Assembly: GCF_963662255.1 (NCBI RefSeq) | Contig: NC_085059.1 | Location: forward strand, 12,247,234-12,311,233 | Origin: Cinclus cinclus | Taxonomy: Eukaryota; Chordata; Aves; Passeriformes; Cinclidae | Length of the DNA: 64,000 nt | Reading direction: 5' to 3' | In this document: positions 46,952 through 60,200 of the stretch, in pieces | Layout of the letters: each line of letters begins with the position of its first letter | Position numbering within the stretch: position 1 is the stretch's first letter | Position numbers and translations under genes: made by a program | Notes under the pieces: model-generated | Databases searched by the model: none | What the model saw: only the letters and a program-made list of their open reading frames with translations | What the model was told of the DNA's origin: nothing

Positions 46952-48412
46952 CTACAACAGGTAAACAGATGTATATCAACCACGTTGGACAGAGACCCAG
47001 CACAGGCTCTACATTTACACATGTACCAACGTCCATATTTTCCTACCTTTGCACCTCCAAACCTTGCGCCAAAGGAGTATGCTGAGTTGTGTGTGCAGGT
47101 GTGTGTAGAGAAAGGGGTGTAGGGAGCAGGAAGAGGAATATTGAGTATGACATGATCAAATAAATGTTAAAATGACAAGTCAGAGCAATTACATGAGATA
47201 ATTTCCAAAGTTTTAGAATCAGCTAATGCCCCATTTCACTTTGCAGAAACCTAGAACAACCAGTTCCCCACAGAGCATGACATTAAAATATGGAATCTGT
47301 TTAAAAAAGAGAAATTCAGGATCATCACGCCAAACAAAATAATTAGTTTCTCCACTTTGTCAGCACTAATAAGCTGACGGGCATTGATTTTCATATGTAA
47401 AATCATTCATTTTGTTTCTAAAAATGCCAATTTTCTTCACATGTAGGAAACTATGTATTTGCAGCCAGGGTTGTACAGAATTTGCTGTAACAAATACAAA
47501 TAATTGTGGTGTTTAAAAGTAAAGCATATATTTTAATGATGTGCTGGAATGGCTAAGACACTTGCAGAAATATATATATTTCTAAGAAAGGCTGATATAA
47601 AAATTAGTCTTCTTAGACCTTATCTCTTGTAAATTTACTTCTCTACATTCCCATAGGAAATGCAGAAGTATTAGAATTCTGGGTTGTATTCCATTAAGGA
47701 AGTTTCAAAAAAAGACAGCAGCAGGTCTACGCAAAAAAGAAGGGAACACAGTACATAATGCATGAAAGGCAATTTTTGTTTTGCTGAAGAATAAACTTCT
47801 GTTAAAGAAGGATTTTCTTTTTATTTCTTGCCAATCTGAAACAAGAGAAGAGCTTTAATTTTGTGATTCTCCACCCATGATAATCACTCTTGGTATAATA
47901 TCAGTATGTGTCTCCAGCTGAATGTAAAAGTGACAGGGAAAAATTGAAACATAATGGAATTAAATATCAAATCATGGTATGGAAGATTTTGGGATAGCTA
48001 ATTATGTAATAAATACTTTCCAAAATTTTTAAGCCTACTCTAAGTATTGAAATAAAACCCCTGAGATTGCAGGTAGAATGGAGAAACTGCTTATTTTGAG
48101 AAAAACCTGACAATAAAGTATTTTAGTCCTCAAAGTATCCAAATAAGAAACCCCCCAAAATAGCTAACAGTCACATATGATCATTATGGAAAAGAATTTA
48201 AATTTTTTGAACTTAAATCAGCTTGAATATTAGCAATAGCTGCAAGTTTTCAGAATTGGTCAAAATGCATTTTGAATATAGTTCTTCAACAAAGCAGGAC
48301 CTGCAAGATTTGAATTTCTGCTCTGATTAAAGGTATGAAGCCCTAGAGTGTAAATTCTGGGTTCCATAATTTCCATGTGACCGTTAGTTGTGTCAACCCA
48401 TGCCCCATTTAC
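46952..48412 (-). other. Intron between the two alternative macroH2A1 exons
   Basis: This is the 1461-bp interval separating the 1.2 and 1.1 exons. It holds an ACTAAC motif 24-29 nt after the 1.2 donor and two further ACTAAT matches on the minus strand (47342-47347 and 47603-47608). It is otherwise AT-rich unique sequence without repeats. Confidence 0.9.
48383..48388 (-). promoter_or_regulatory. ACTAAC motif (possible QKI site) after the macroH2A1.2 donor
   Basis: ACTAAC occurs on the minus strand 24-29 nt downstream of the macroH2A1.2 exon donor. ACUAAY is the core of the quaking (QKI) response element, and QKI has been reported to control the 1.1/1.2 choice in mammals. Function at this site is inferred from motif and position only. 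Confidence 0.45.
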
Positions 48413-48512
48413 CTAGGTCATCTTTAAGGTCAATGTCAGCATTGGTAGGATTGATAATGGCCTCCACCTCAAAGCCGGCTAAATTACTGATTTCACTGTG
48501 AATAAGGTTCAG
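48413..48512 (-). CDS. MACROH2A1: Alternative exon specific to macroH2A1.2
   Basis: This 100-nt exon starts in phase 0 after acceptor TTTTCAG and ends in phase 1 before donor GTAAAT. It encodes LNLIHSEISNLAGFEVEAII, then NPTNADIDLKDDL plus the first base of Gly230. The macroH2A1.2 form differs from 1.1 in this segment of the macro domain. It carries three more residues, including the KDD stretch next to the ligand loop, and this form is known not to bind ADP-ribose. In transcript order it comes before the 1.1 exon. Its length is 1 mod 3, like the 1.1 exon, so the two can be exchanged without changing frame downstream. Confidence 0.97.
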
Positions 48513-48825
48513 CTGAAAAGAAAAGCATGAGGTGGGAAATAACAGGACAGCTGGGAAATCACAGAGAAGCTGCAGAAAAGTGAGCTTTGCAACACAGATG
48601 GAGATAGCATCACTGCAAACAAATATGCAAAATAAAAGGCAGGTCACAAAGGGTTATTAGCCCCAAAAAAATTCAAACACAAGACTCAAACATTGTTCAT
48701 GCTGGGAAAACATTAATGTATCTACTAGTAAGCTCTATTTTGGTTTTATGCTGATCACTCTTTGGGATTCTTATTATGAACCAGTATCTAAAGGGGGCTT
48801 ACAGGAAATCTGGATAGGGACTTTT

Positions 48826-49092
48826 CTTGAGGGCATGGAGTGACAGCGCAAGGGGAAATTGCCTTAAACTGAAGGAGGGGAGGTTAAGATTAGATATTAG
48901 GAAGAAATTCTTCACTGTGAGAGTGGTGAGGCCCTAACACAGGCTGCCCAGAGAAGCTGTGGGTACCCCATCCCTGGAAGTGTGCAAGGCCAGGATAGGG
49001 CTTGGAGCAACCTGGGATAGTGGAAGGTGTCCCTGCCCATGGCAGCGGGTGGGATTGATTGCTCCATCCAAACTATTCTGTGATTCCAATTC
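48826..49092 (+). mobile_element. CR1 LINE 3'-end fragment in a macroH2A1 intron
   Basis: The longest CR1 remnant in the window (about 267 bp): CTTGAGGGCATGGAGTGAC, TTAGGAAGAAATTCTTCACT, GAGAGTGGTGAGGCCC, GGGCTTGGAGCAACCTGGGA, CCCATGGCAG and ATTCTGTGATTCC. It lies antisense to the host gene, about 310 bp upstream (in transcript sense) of the macroH2A1.2 exon. Confidence 0.94.
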
Positions 49093-52000
49093 TGCCATTA
49101 AATGAGGGTATTTGTTTCTTCCACAAGAACTGATGAAGGACACCCTAAGCATCCCTTAAGCATCAATTAGAGATGTGCTGGGACCATTCTGCACTGAAAC
49201 AGGATCAAAGCTGCTGCTGCTCCTCCTTTTTTAGGCCAGCAAGCACAAGCCTGTCTCTAAGAAAGCAGACATTTATCTCCAGCAATTCCTCCATCCCAAC
49301 AAGGAGATGTAGTATTTTTTTTCTTTCTTTATCAGTGGTCCCCATATCCTGCATTACAGCACTTCAGTCCTCATTACAGTTCTGCAGCCTTTGGGTATGC
49401 CTTGTGAGGTACTGAAAGCAGGCAGATGATATTACATGCTTATTGCTCCTAGTTTTTATTTTGTTTGCTTTACTTCCTTTTGTCCCTTATGAAAGTGGAG
49501 ATTTTTAACCCCATCCATTAATGCCCATTTTCTCCTCTAAATACCCCCATGTATTTCAAGCATGTCTTTCAATTTCTTTTTTTTTATAAATTAGGATGAT
49601 TTCTCCTAGGCATGCAGAAAACTGTGGAGGGCAGCACAGAGATCTAGAGATTGACCTTACATCTGCACTACGTGATCTTAGAATACAGTTTGGGTGTCTC
49701 CTCATAGGATGTGACCCACACCATAGAGCCAACTCTACAATCTGAGGCAACCTAACAGGAATGCTAAACTTGGCAAAGGTCAAAACTGCAGGTATGGAAA
49801 GTTTCTAACCAGGGTTTGAGCAGGCTGTTACACTGCTTTGTACCTTCTGTTGGAAGTCTGATTTCACAGGCTCCGAGTTTACTACTGACAAAACTTTAAA
49901 TACTTTAAAAGTGCAAAAGATTTTCCAGATTTTTTCCATTTGGGGAAATACATTAGCTACAGCATGACCTACGCCTGCGTTTATAATATGTATTTTAAAT
50001 TATTTTTTCAGTAGCAGCTTGGGTGATACAGTAAGCAACCATGAAGATGAAAGCTCTCATTCATTTATGCAATTCCTGCAACCAGCTGCAGTTAAGCCAG
50101 GCTCTCCTTTTAATCCAAAGCCCTCAGCCTACAAAACATAACATACATCTTCAGGTGTGGCAATTTGTATCATCGATATTAGAGTGTTTTCTCTTGTTTG
50201 TTGCAGCCCACATTCTTAAACTTAACTCTTCAAGTAATTTCTTTGTGTATGTTAATTTATTAACAGGGAATATAAACCAGTCCATGAAACCCATACAAGT
50301 GAATGGGACATTTAAGGGGGCCAATATCCTCCTGAAAAAAATATTTCCATTTCATTAATTTGATTCTATGCATTGGCCTTCTTTCTCTTTTTAAAAGCCT
50401 GCAATTTCATATATTTTGCATATGTTGCTTAAGTAAACTATGTGACCTCAAACTAGGGTGATTTTGACAAAAAATGAGTGTAATTCAGCCCTGTTTTAAG
50501 TACGTGTCTGTTCAGGAATTTGCAGTAAAATCTAAGAAAGCTTTCTTTCCAAATAGCTTGGAATCCTTTAATACTTCACACATGAGTTATTCATATTGGA
50601 GTTTGAGTCTTGAGTTTGACTACAAGCAACTGCTGTTTAAAAAAAAGTCAAATCAAATCAATATGTTAAAAAAACTTCATGACTTTTAAAATTAAAAAAA
50701 CCAAAACAAAACAGCAAAACATGCATACACCATGACTGTTTTGTGGAGACTATAGTATGTTCATAAAAATATTTTGCTCATTCTCTAAAGGGTATTTTTA
50801 ATTCCTAATTCCGTGCTCTACAAGTTTTTGCCCCAGATCTATCAGCTGCAGACTGTTTTTGTTTTGAACCTTAAATCTATCCCTGAGCCCACTCATATAT
50901 GGGATTTACGTAACAGCTGGTAATTACAGTTTCAATTTAACAACAACAGAAAATACTCAAAAAGCTGCCCATGACTGATAGCATGTGTAGGCAGCTAAGT
51001 ACTATTTTACTAAATTCTGCATTTAGTGCTCAATGCTATCCAATTGCCAAAAACAAATAAAAAATGAATCAGAACTTTTCCTGTGGAATTAAATCCTCCA
51101 ATGAGTAATTGCTCTATTTTACTGCCCAACAGTATGAAACATGTATTAGGCAGAAGTGATCCCCTAAAGGGCCACTTTAAAAAAATTAATAGATACAACT
51201 TGCATATACATGAGCAACAAACAATGGATGTAACTTGAGGTAACATTTCAATTAAAAGTTGGTTATATAAAATGCAGATGGCACTTAGCACATCCATGAG
51301 TATTTTCTAGGACAAGCCTGGCATTTCTAATTTCAGACAAAATTACCTTAAAAGTCTTGAAGTTTTTTCTGGTATGAGTTTCATACTGAAAACTGAAGAT
51401 GCCTATGGCAGACCACAAGTTGAGGTCTCTTGGAAAGTCCAAACCTTAAAGCTTAAACTTGAGATCCTGCAATTCTGCCTCTACTTTGTAATCCTCGCAG
51501 GAAAAACAAACTCATTAATGTGTGCAATGTCACATTTCCACTGGGATGTCACTTGTGGATGTGCAATCATCTACATATTAAACTAGATTTTAGTAATTGA
51601 TGTGGCACTAATAAACTTCTACAGGTATAACTGAAGGGTTCTTTGCCATTTCATCACCTCTAAGAAGCTCCAGCTGAATGTCAGCAGTTACCTATAGATT
51701 TAATGAAATAACTGTAATTTTAAAAACCAAACAGTACCTAGGTTTGCAACATTCTCATTTGTGGGGTTTTTTGTATCAAATTAAATCTGGGTTATTAGAA
51801 GGATGAAGAGTTGCTCTTGCAAATAAGTTCCTTCCCTTCCCTTCTGTAATCAGGGAGCCAAGAAAAAGATTTTTCCAATTAAACACTTACAAATGGTATG
51901 ATATCAAAACCAAGCTTCCTTCTCATCATTTGGCAAAGGATTTTCTGATCTGGCAGATAATGGTTTTGCAAACCAAACAGACATGCTGGAAAGGTGTTCC

Positions 52001-52618
52001 AGAATGTCACAGGAAGTTTGAAAGATCGTGATTGATTGATCTCAGCAGCAATTCTTCAAATGCCTTCTCTAACCCTCAGAACATGATCTATTTGATTTGG
52101 AGTTTTCCCTCATAGGAGACAAACAGCTTTTCATTTTCTTTTAATTTCTGTTTTCATTATGTGTTACACCAAAAGGCTAAAACACCTGGTCCCTCTTGTG
52201 TGCAGTGCTAACTGGCAAGGACCCAGTGCAGGGAATGATGTATCACAACAGTTATTTTCTCAGGGGGCTGGACTCCAAGGTGAATGAGAAAGCCAGAAAG
52301 TTCATTCCACAGTTCTAGGATTCAATGGGAAGCTCTACAACAGACACTGGCTTTGCCAACCAAAGCTTAAAGCAGTCCTGGAGTTCATGATTTTCTTCCA
52401 CTGAGCACAACAGTAAAGCCCCAGTGATTTGCTGGGTCAGTCTTGCTGGAACACAACACTAGGTCTTATTACTGGTTTCCTATGGTAACTAAAATGAGCT
52501 CAAAATCATCTCCAGAAGTCTGATGTTAACTGCTTTCTTGAAACAGTAATGCAGACTAAAAATTTTGGGTTCTAATTTAGTTATCAAAATGTTTTTGAAA
52601 ACCACCTCCTTAAAGGAG

Positions 52619-52665
52619 TAAAAAACAAAACAAAACAACAAAACAAAATAACCAAAAAACCCCAC
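52619..52665. repeat. A/C-rich (CAAAA)n simple repeat
   Basis: Interrupted AAAAC/AAAC units in an intron, with no associated element recognised. Confidence 0.8.
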
Positions 52666-53580
52666 TATACTACCAAACCAGCCATCTAGCTGTAGCTGTA
52701 ACAATAAATATGGAAAATCAGAAGTCTTGAAAAAAATGTTACTCTCATGCATGTTAAACTTGGCAAACAAACTGGAGGATAAATGGAGAACAACCTCAGT
52801 ATGAAATAAAAATGAGTCAGAGGAGTTACATTCCACAATGGACAATGGCTCATCTTTTATGGCTTACAACACAATTATCTGATTATTGAATGACAGCAGA
52901 AAGATGCAGTTTTACTTCAGAAAATTTTGCACCACAAATTAAGGCAGGTTTCATGATAAAAGACCAAATTAATTTAATGACTTGTCTCTTTAAATGGATC
53001 CTCTTTAAGCAGGTATGTATTTGTAAACCAACCTACATCCCAAATCACATTAACAGGGGAAAAAAAGAATTGTTGCTCTCTAGCTTTTCATAAAATCATA
53101 ATTCATTATTACACATCATTAACTTCTGTAAATCACAAAGCAGAACATAGCATAAAACCATAATTATGAACACGTGTCTAAAATAGGTTTTGATAAAAAC
53201 CTGTAAATCATTTACATCAGCAATGAAGTGGGTCGACTGTTGGAAAAAATACATTTTATGCTTAGAATAATCTCTTTGGCAGATGCTTATCTGTAACAAT
53301 TACATTGTTTATGAATGAGACAAATTAGAAGCACACAGGCTATCCTTCTAATTAAGTATTCAATTATGAAGACTTAATTTATGTACTTTTAAAAATGCTT
53401 TAGAAATTGTTTCAGAGAATTTCTCTGAAATTAGAAAAACTGATATTATACATCTCCTTGATTGCTTAGTGGGGAAATATCCATTTGCCTAGATGTTTTG
53501 TGGAAAAGGGGGCAGTAGAAGGGAGCTATTCCCCAAGCAGCACAGAAAAGTAAGTATTAATATATAAAAATGCAGGATCA

Positions 53581-55533
<1,953 letters not shown>

Positions 55534-55731
55534 CTTGGATTTCCTTGCTCCTTTCTTGCCGCCTGTTTTCTTTGATACAGTTTTTTTCTGTGATGGAGAC
55601 TTTGCCTTCTTTGCTGGGGGTGGAGTGATGATGGCTTCCAGTTTTCCTTTTGATCCCCGCTTCTTTGCCAACAGCTCAGGGTGAATATTGGGTAACACTC
55701 CACCACTGGCTATGGTGACCCCTTTCAATAG
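55534..55731 (-). CDS. MACROH2A1: macroH2A1 coding exon, end of histone region and basic linker (residues 94-159)
   Basis: This 198-nt, phase 0/0 exon encodes 66 residues. It begins LLKGVTIASGGVLPNIHPELL, which is the H2A docking region and C-terminal tail. It continues into the lysine-rich linker (KKRGSKGKLEAIITPPPAKK, then SPSQKK and GGKKGARKSK) that joins the histone part to the macro domain and is known to contact linker DNA. The acceptor is TTGATTAG after a T/A-rich tract, and the donor is GTAGTG. Compared with the human protein as I recall it, this linker has two substitutions (TVSKKT where human has PVSKKA), as expected for its least constrained part. Confidence 0.97.
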
Positions 55732-57151
55732 CTAATCAAAAATAAAATAAAAAGTTGTACTTAGCAAATTCCAGTATTTACTCACCAATAAATAGAAAAT
55801 AGTATTTACTGCAAATTTTGTATACTGCCTCGAACTTCTCCACCGTTATTCTTGAAGAAGAGATGAGAAATGCACGAAATGGAGCTGACCACATACTAGA
55901 TTTTACTTATAAATGGAGCACGTGTTCTTCTTGCACACGTGCTTGTCACTGTCAGCATCTCTAGGGCTCACCTGAGATCTGTTTCTCTGAATTCATGCCA
56001 TGAAGGCTGTTACCCAATGAGGAAAAACAAGACAGCCCCAAGCACACACCTGAGGGCCCAGATGGGTAGCCATCTGAGACTACAACAGGTGCCACACTAT
56101 GAAGAACCCAGTATACGTCCCAAGTGCTGAATTTTTCTGCAATTGTGTCATCAAAAAATTTCTTTTTCCTTAGAAAAAGTAACTTCAAAATGGAGAGCAA
56201 CATTTTTACAAATCTCTATACTTCCAAGTCTTTCTTTGAAAAAAATATGCAGTTGAAGATCAATATTCGAAAGTGTGCATTCATTAACACCTTTAAAAGC
56301 AGAGGTGAAATATATCATGTTCTGTATTTAAAACCACTTAAACTCATTTTTGTACATCTAACTGGGAGTAATTCACTATTCAAGAGGATACAGACAATAA
56401 CATCAAAGTCCCCCAGGTACTCCCACCTTCTGATTTGTGTTTACTGCTCCCCAGTCTCAACTCAGTGAGGTTCCAAGCTTACAAAGAGAAAATGAATGGA
56501 AAGTATTACCAAATTTCAGCCAAAGCCAAAGAAGGAGGGTGGTTAGGGGAATATTATTTATTTTTCTGCTCCATCATGATACACAGACTTGGAAAAAGCA
56601 CCTTTTCAGATCGGTTTTTACAGCACCTCACACAAAGATACATTAATCTCAGCCACTGCCTCTGGCTGACACCACAGCACTGTAATAATAATGATAATAA
56701 TGCCAATTTTTTTGTGGCCAGGTTAAAGGCATCTTTAAGTCTGCAAATAACACAGACTTGCAAGAGTTTAAAGCTCTTCTGTGGTCACAACAGACTTCAG
56801 TGAGAACAGGATAGGCCCCACTCAGTCCTCAGCTGTCTAAGGGGGAAAATAAAAACAACCAAAAAAACAGCACCCGCAGGATTTTCTCTGTGTCCTTGAA
56901 GAATTTATGACAATACCCCAGTCCAACAGAAGTGGTTGCATTAGTACTAATAAACATCATGTTACATCTCCATTGCATTTTTACACATTTTAGCATGTTT
57001 AAGATGAGTGCACAGCCAGCATGCTAGTGAGTGCTTCCTGGTGTGTTACTCAATAAGCAGAGGTCTTGAGTTACAAGTCAGCTATACAGAAAGACAATTT
57101 AAGAAGCCCTAAAGGAAATCCTAGTCTTCATACAGCAGAGGATTTTCTTAC
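55732..57151 (-). other. macroH2A1 intron, 1420 bp
   Basis: This phase-0 intron has donor GTAAGA and acceptor TTGATTAG. A short interrupted (TAA)n/(GATAA) run is at 56683-56701. No repeat element or gene was recognised. Confidence 0.9.
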
Positions 57152-57258
57152 CTGATTTAATTCTTCATCATTTGCTACAGCCAACAGGATGTGTCTAGGA
57201 GTGACTCGACCCTTCTTGTTGTCCCTTGCTGCATTTCCAGCCAATTCCAGAATTTCCG
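57152..57258 (-). CDS. MACROH2A1: macroH2A1 coding exon, end of histone fold (residues 58-93)
   Basis: This 107-nt exon encodes the C-terminal half of the H2A-type histone fold: [15 protein letters not shown], then [20 protein letters not shown]. It covers the end of helix alpha2, loop L2 and helix alpha3, which contact H2B in the dimer. The start is phase 1: the first base of the Ala58 codon lies in the upstream exon and CG follows the acceptor CCCCAG. The exon ends AATCAG before donor GTAAGA, in phase 0. From memory the residues match the mammalian protein without change. It is the most 5' coding exon in the window. Confidence 0.97.
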
Positions 57259-60200
57259 CTGGGGAAACAGTGAGCTCCTTTTAATTACAATGTGATCATT
57301 AAGAAAAGTCAATGTGTTATTTAGAGTCCATGCAAAAAGGTATGGGAATTACATCATGTTAATCCTAACTGCTGTAGATATGCTCAATAGACATCTAACT
57401 CTAAAATTGTAATTTTGTTTTTGTATGTCTAATCACAGAAGAACAAATGCACACTTAAGTCCTGTGCTTTAAACTAGATTTTTATTTTATTCTTTGAAGC
57501 AGTTTTCCTAGATTCCTGACTTTTCAGTGGTTTTTCTCAAAGCTACTGTGTGCTCATCTCTTAGAATCCCTCTCCTATCAGAGAGAGTACAGCAGATAAC
57601 ACAAATTCTATAGGACTTTTTCTCAAACCTGTCAAATGAGAGTTCTGACTTGCATCACTTCTACTTTTTTATTACTGGAAAAGACACTGTTCTCAACGAC
57701 TCATTTTTAGAATTAGGGAACCATGTTAAGCACACTTCCAAGTTAGGTCACTAAAATTACAAATTCTGATGCTACACTACACTTCTCTACCTGAGAAGAA
57801 GTTTTTAACCAGAAAAAGTAATTGATGAATCATGTTTGTTTGCTCCTCATAAATTATTTCCTTAGAAGATATTTCCAGTGCTGACAAAATAATGTTTAAC
57901 AGCTATGCACATAATGACTTTTACGGAATCAGGAAAGATAAACTTGCTCCTCTTGCAAGGATCTGTGAAGAGAAAGGCTAAAGCATTACCTGCTAACTGA
58001 TCTATCTGCAGCTCAACAAGCCTTGGGCAAGGATGCAATTAATTACAAGAAAGTCTGGGGAACAATTAAAAAAGAATGACTTATCAGACTTTGCAATAAT
58101 GAATGTGCATCTAACCTTTCATCTCCCTCTTGACAATCTGTTTGGTCGACTTCCTTTTGCATATCTGGTAATGTTTGGAGAAAAAGAGGAGAAAAAAAAA
58201 AAGGAAACATCTTTCTTTTTTTAGTACCTATTACACACTAATATTAAAATGTAACACTGCAATAATATATGAGCTTGATTTCACATTTAAGAACTGACTA
58301 CACCATGAGAGCTCTCCTGTAAGCTTGCTTTAGAGGCAAAGAGAACTAAATAAAGGCATTAACCTGGAAACAAAAAACACTAAAATCAAAGTTGATGTGA
58401 CCACATGCCTTTACCATAGGACATAGTAAATCTTCAGTAATACTATACAGGACAAACTACAGCTTCTCATTAGACTGAATTTAACATGATTCACCAATTA
58501 TTTTTCATCCAAAGTCCCATAACAAATACGCTATGATGCTTACTGGAAAACTTTCAGCTGCTTCTGGATATTCTACAGTTAAACTTCATTGAGGATTTTG
58601 GTGTGTTTTCACCATTTTTGTGTTCTTCAAACCACACAATTAACTTTACTATAGCATGAGGCACAATAATAAGTCTAAATCCCCAAAGTAACTCAACATT
58701 TCATGCTGATAACAACTGCTTTAATTTATTTTTAACCTGCCCATGCTTTCCACACCTCCAAAGAGCTGAATTAAGTTGGCATAATCCATTTCACACACTT
58801 CTTGCAAGGCCCAACTCAGACATGTGAGGTTTAGCTGCCTGCAGGGAGTGGCAGCAAAGCCCTGCATCACCTCCCAGTGAACATGGTAAAATCCTGGGTA
58901 CACCTGGGCATCCCCACCAACCTCAGCCAGGCTCTGTCTCTGAGTAATGCCTCCACCTCTTCACACCAGGAATGTAACTGTTTGTTTCTCAGACTTAATC
59001 CCAGCTGAAAAGCAAGGAAGTCTTCACTGCTTTTTGGTTTGCCTCTGCTCCCCCACCTCTGCAGCTTTCCAATACCAGGCCCTGCTGAGCAGCCAGGCCA
59101 TGTTACTCTCTGTGACTGATCAGCACAGCCATGCAGACAGGTCATTCTGGAACTAAAGACTCTAAGAAAGTGTTATGCCTGTAAAGCACAGAGGAATGTT
59201 TTATTTGTTCCTCATAAAACTAAAATGTCTGCCTCGTACAGTGGAGAACTGTTCTTCTAAGTGCTAAGCCCTCTTCCTTGGACAGGAAACTCATTTTGAA
59301 ATTACAGTTTTCTAATGGTCCTTGAGGGAAGTTGAGGTACCCCACTTCCTCTTCAGGAAGAGACGCTTTGCACTGGTGTTGAGGACCACAAAAGAGGAGC
59401 TTGGGGAGAGGGAAAGAGGAGGAGGCCATGGAGGATGGAATTTCTCTTCTGGACTTCTCCTCAGCTCTCCAACAATAATCAAGTATTGCTTGTACATGCA
59501 GAGAGACACACAGCACCGAGAACTGCCAAACTCAGCTGTGTACACAAGTCTGGTCAGAGGGGGACTCTCCTATTTAAAAGAAGAGGATTAGGAGGTATTC
59601 AAGCCGAAGCCAACATAGGCAACAGTTTTTTGATTTAGAACTGACAAGAGACAAACCTAATCCAAATCCAACAGATCAGAGCACTTAGAAATGCTGGAAA
59701 TGAAGGCTTTCTGGATGCAGACAGAATTCAGACTACTTGACTGGATTTTTCTTGCAGACAACACTACTTTCACATCTGTTTTATTCTGAAGATTTAAATG
59801 GTGTTTTGCCCATTTTTAAAACCAATTTTAAATTAGAGGAAGATCTAGATCTCTCTGTGAGGGAGCAGAATTCAAACTGTGGATTTACCTGGAAAAAGAG
59901 TAGGTGGGAAAAAGTATTTAAAATTGAGACTGGACTTGAATTCTTAGGTCAGCCTGTCTTCAGAAATGTTATTCTACCAGGTTCAAAGGTTTGAGTCATT
60001 GAAGAATCCCGTTTCATTAAAAGTAATCTTCCCACAGTAGGAAAAAACAGACATTTAAAAATCAACTCCAGCAACCGAGCAGGGTCAAGAGAGAAAGCTT
60101 TGCTTAGAATTGTTGAGGCAAAAGAAAGTGTTAAGAGCTTCCATGACATCAGGTTTCACTTATCTTGTATTTATCCAGCCAGAAGACCAAAACAAAAATG

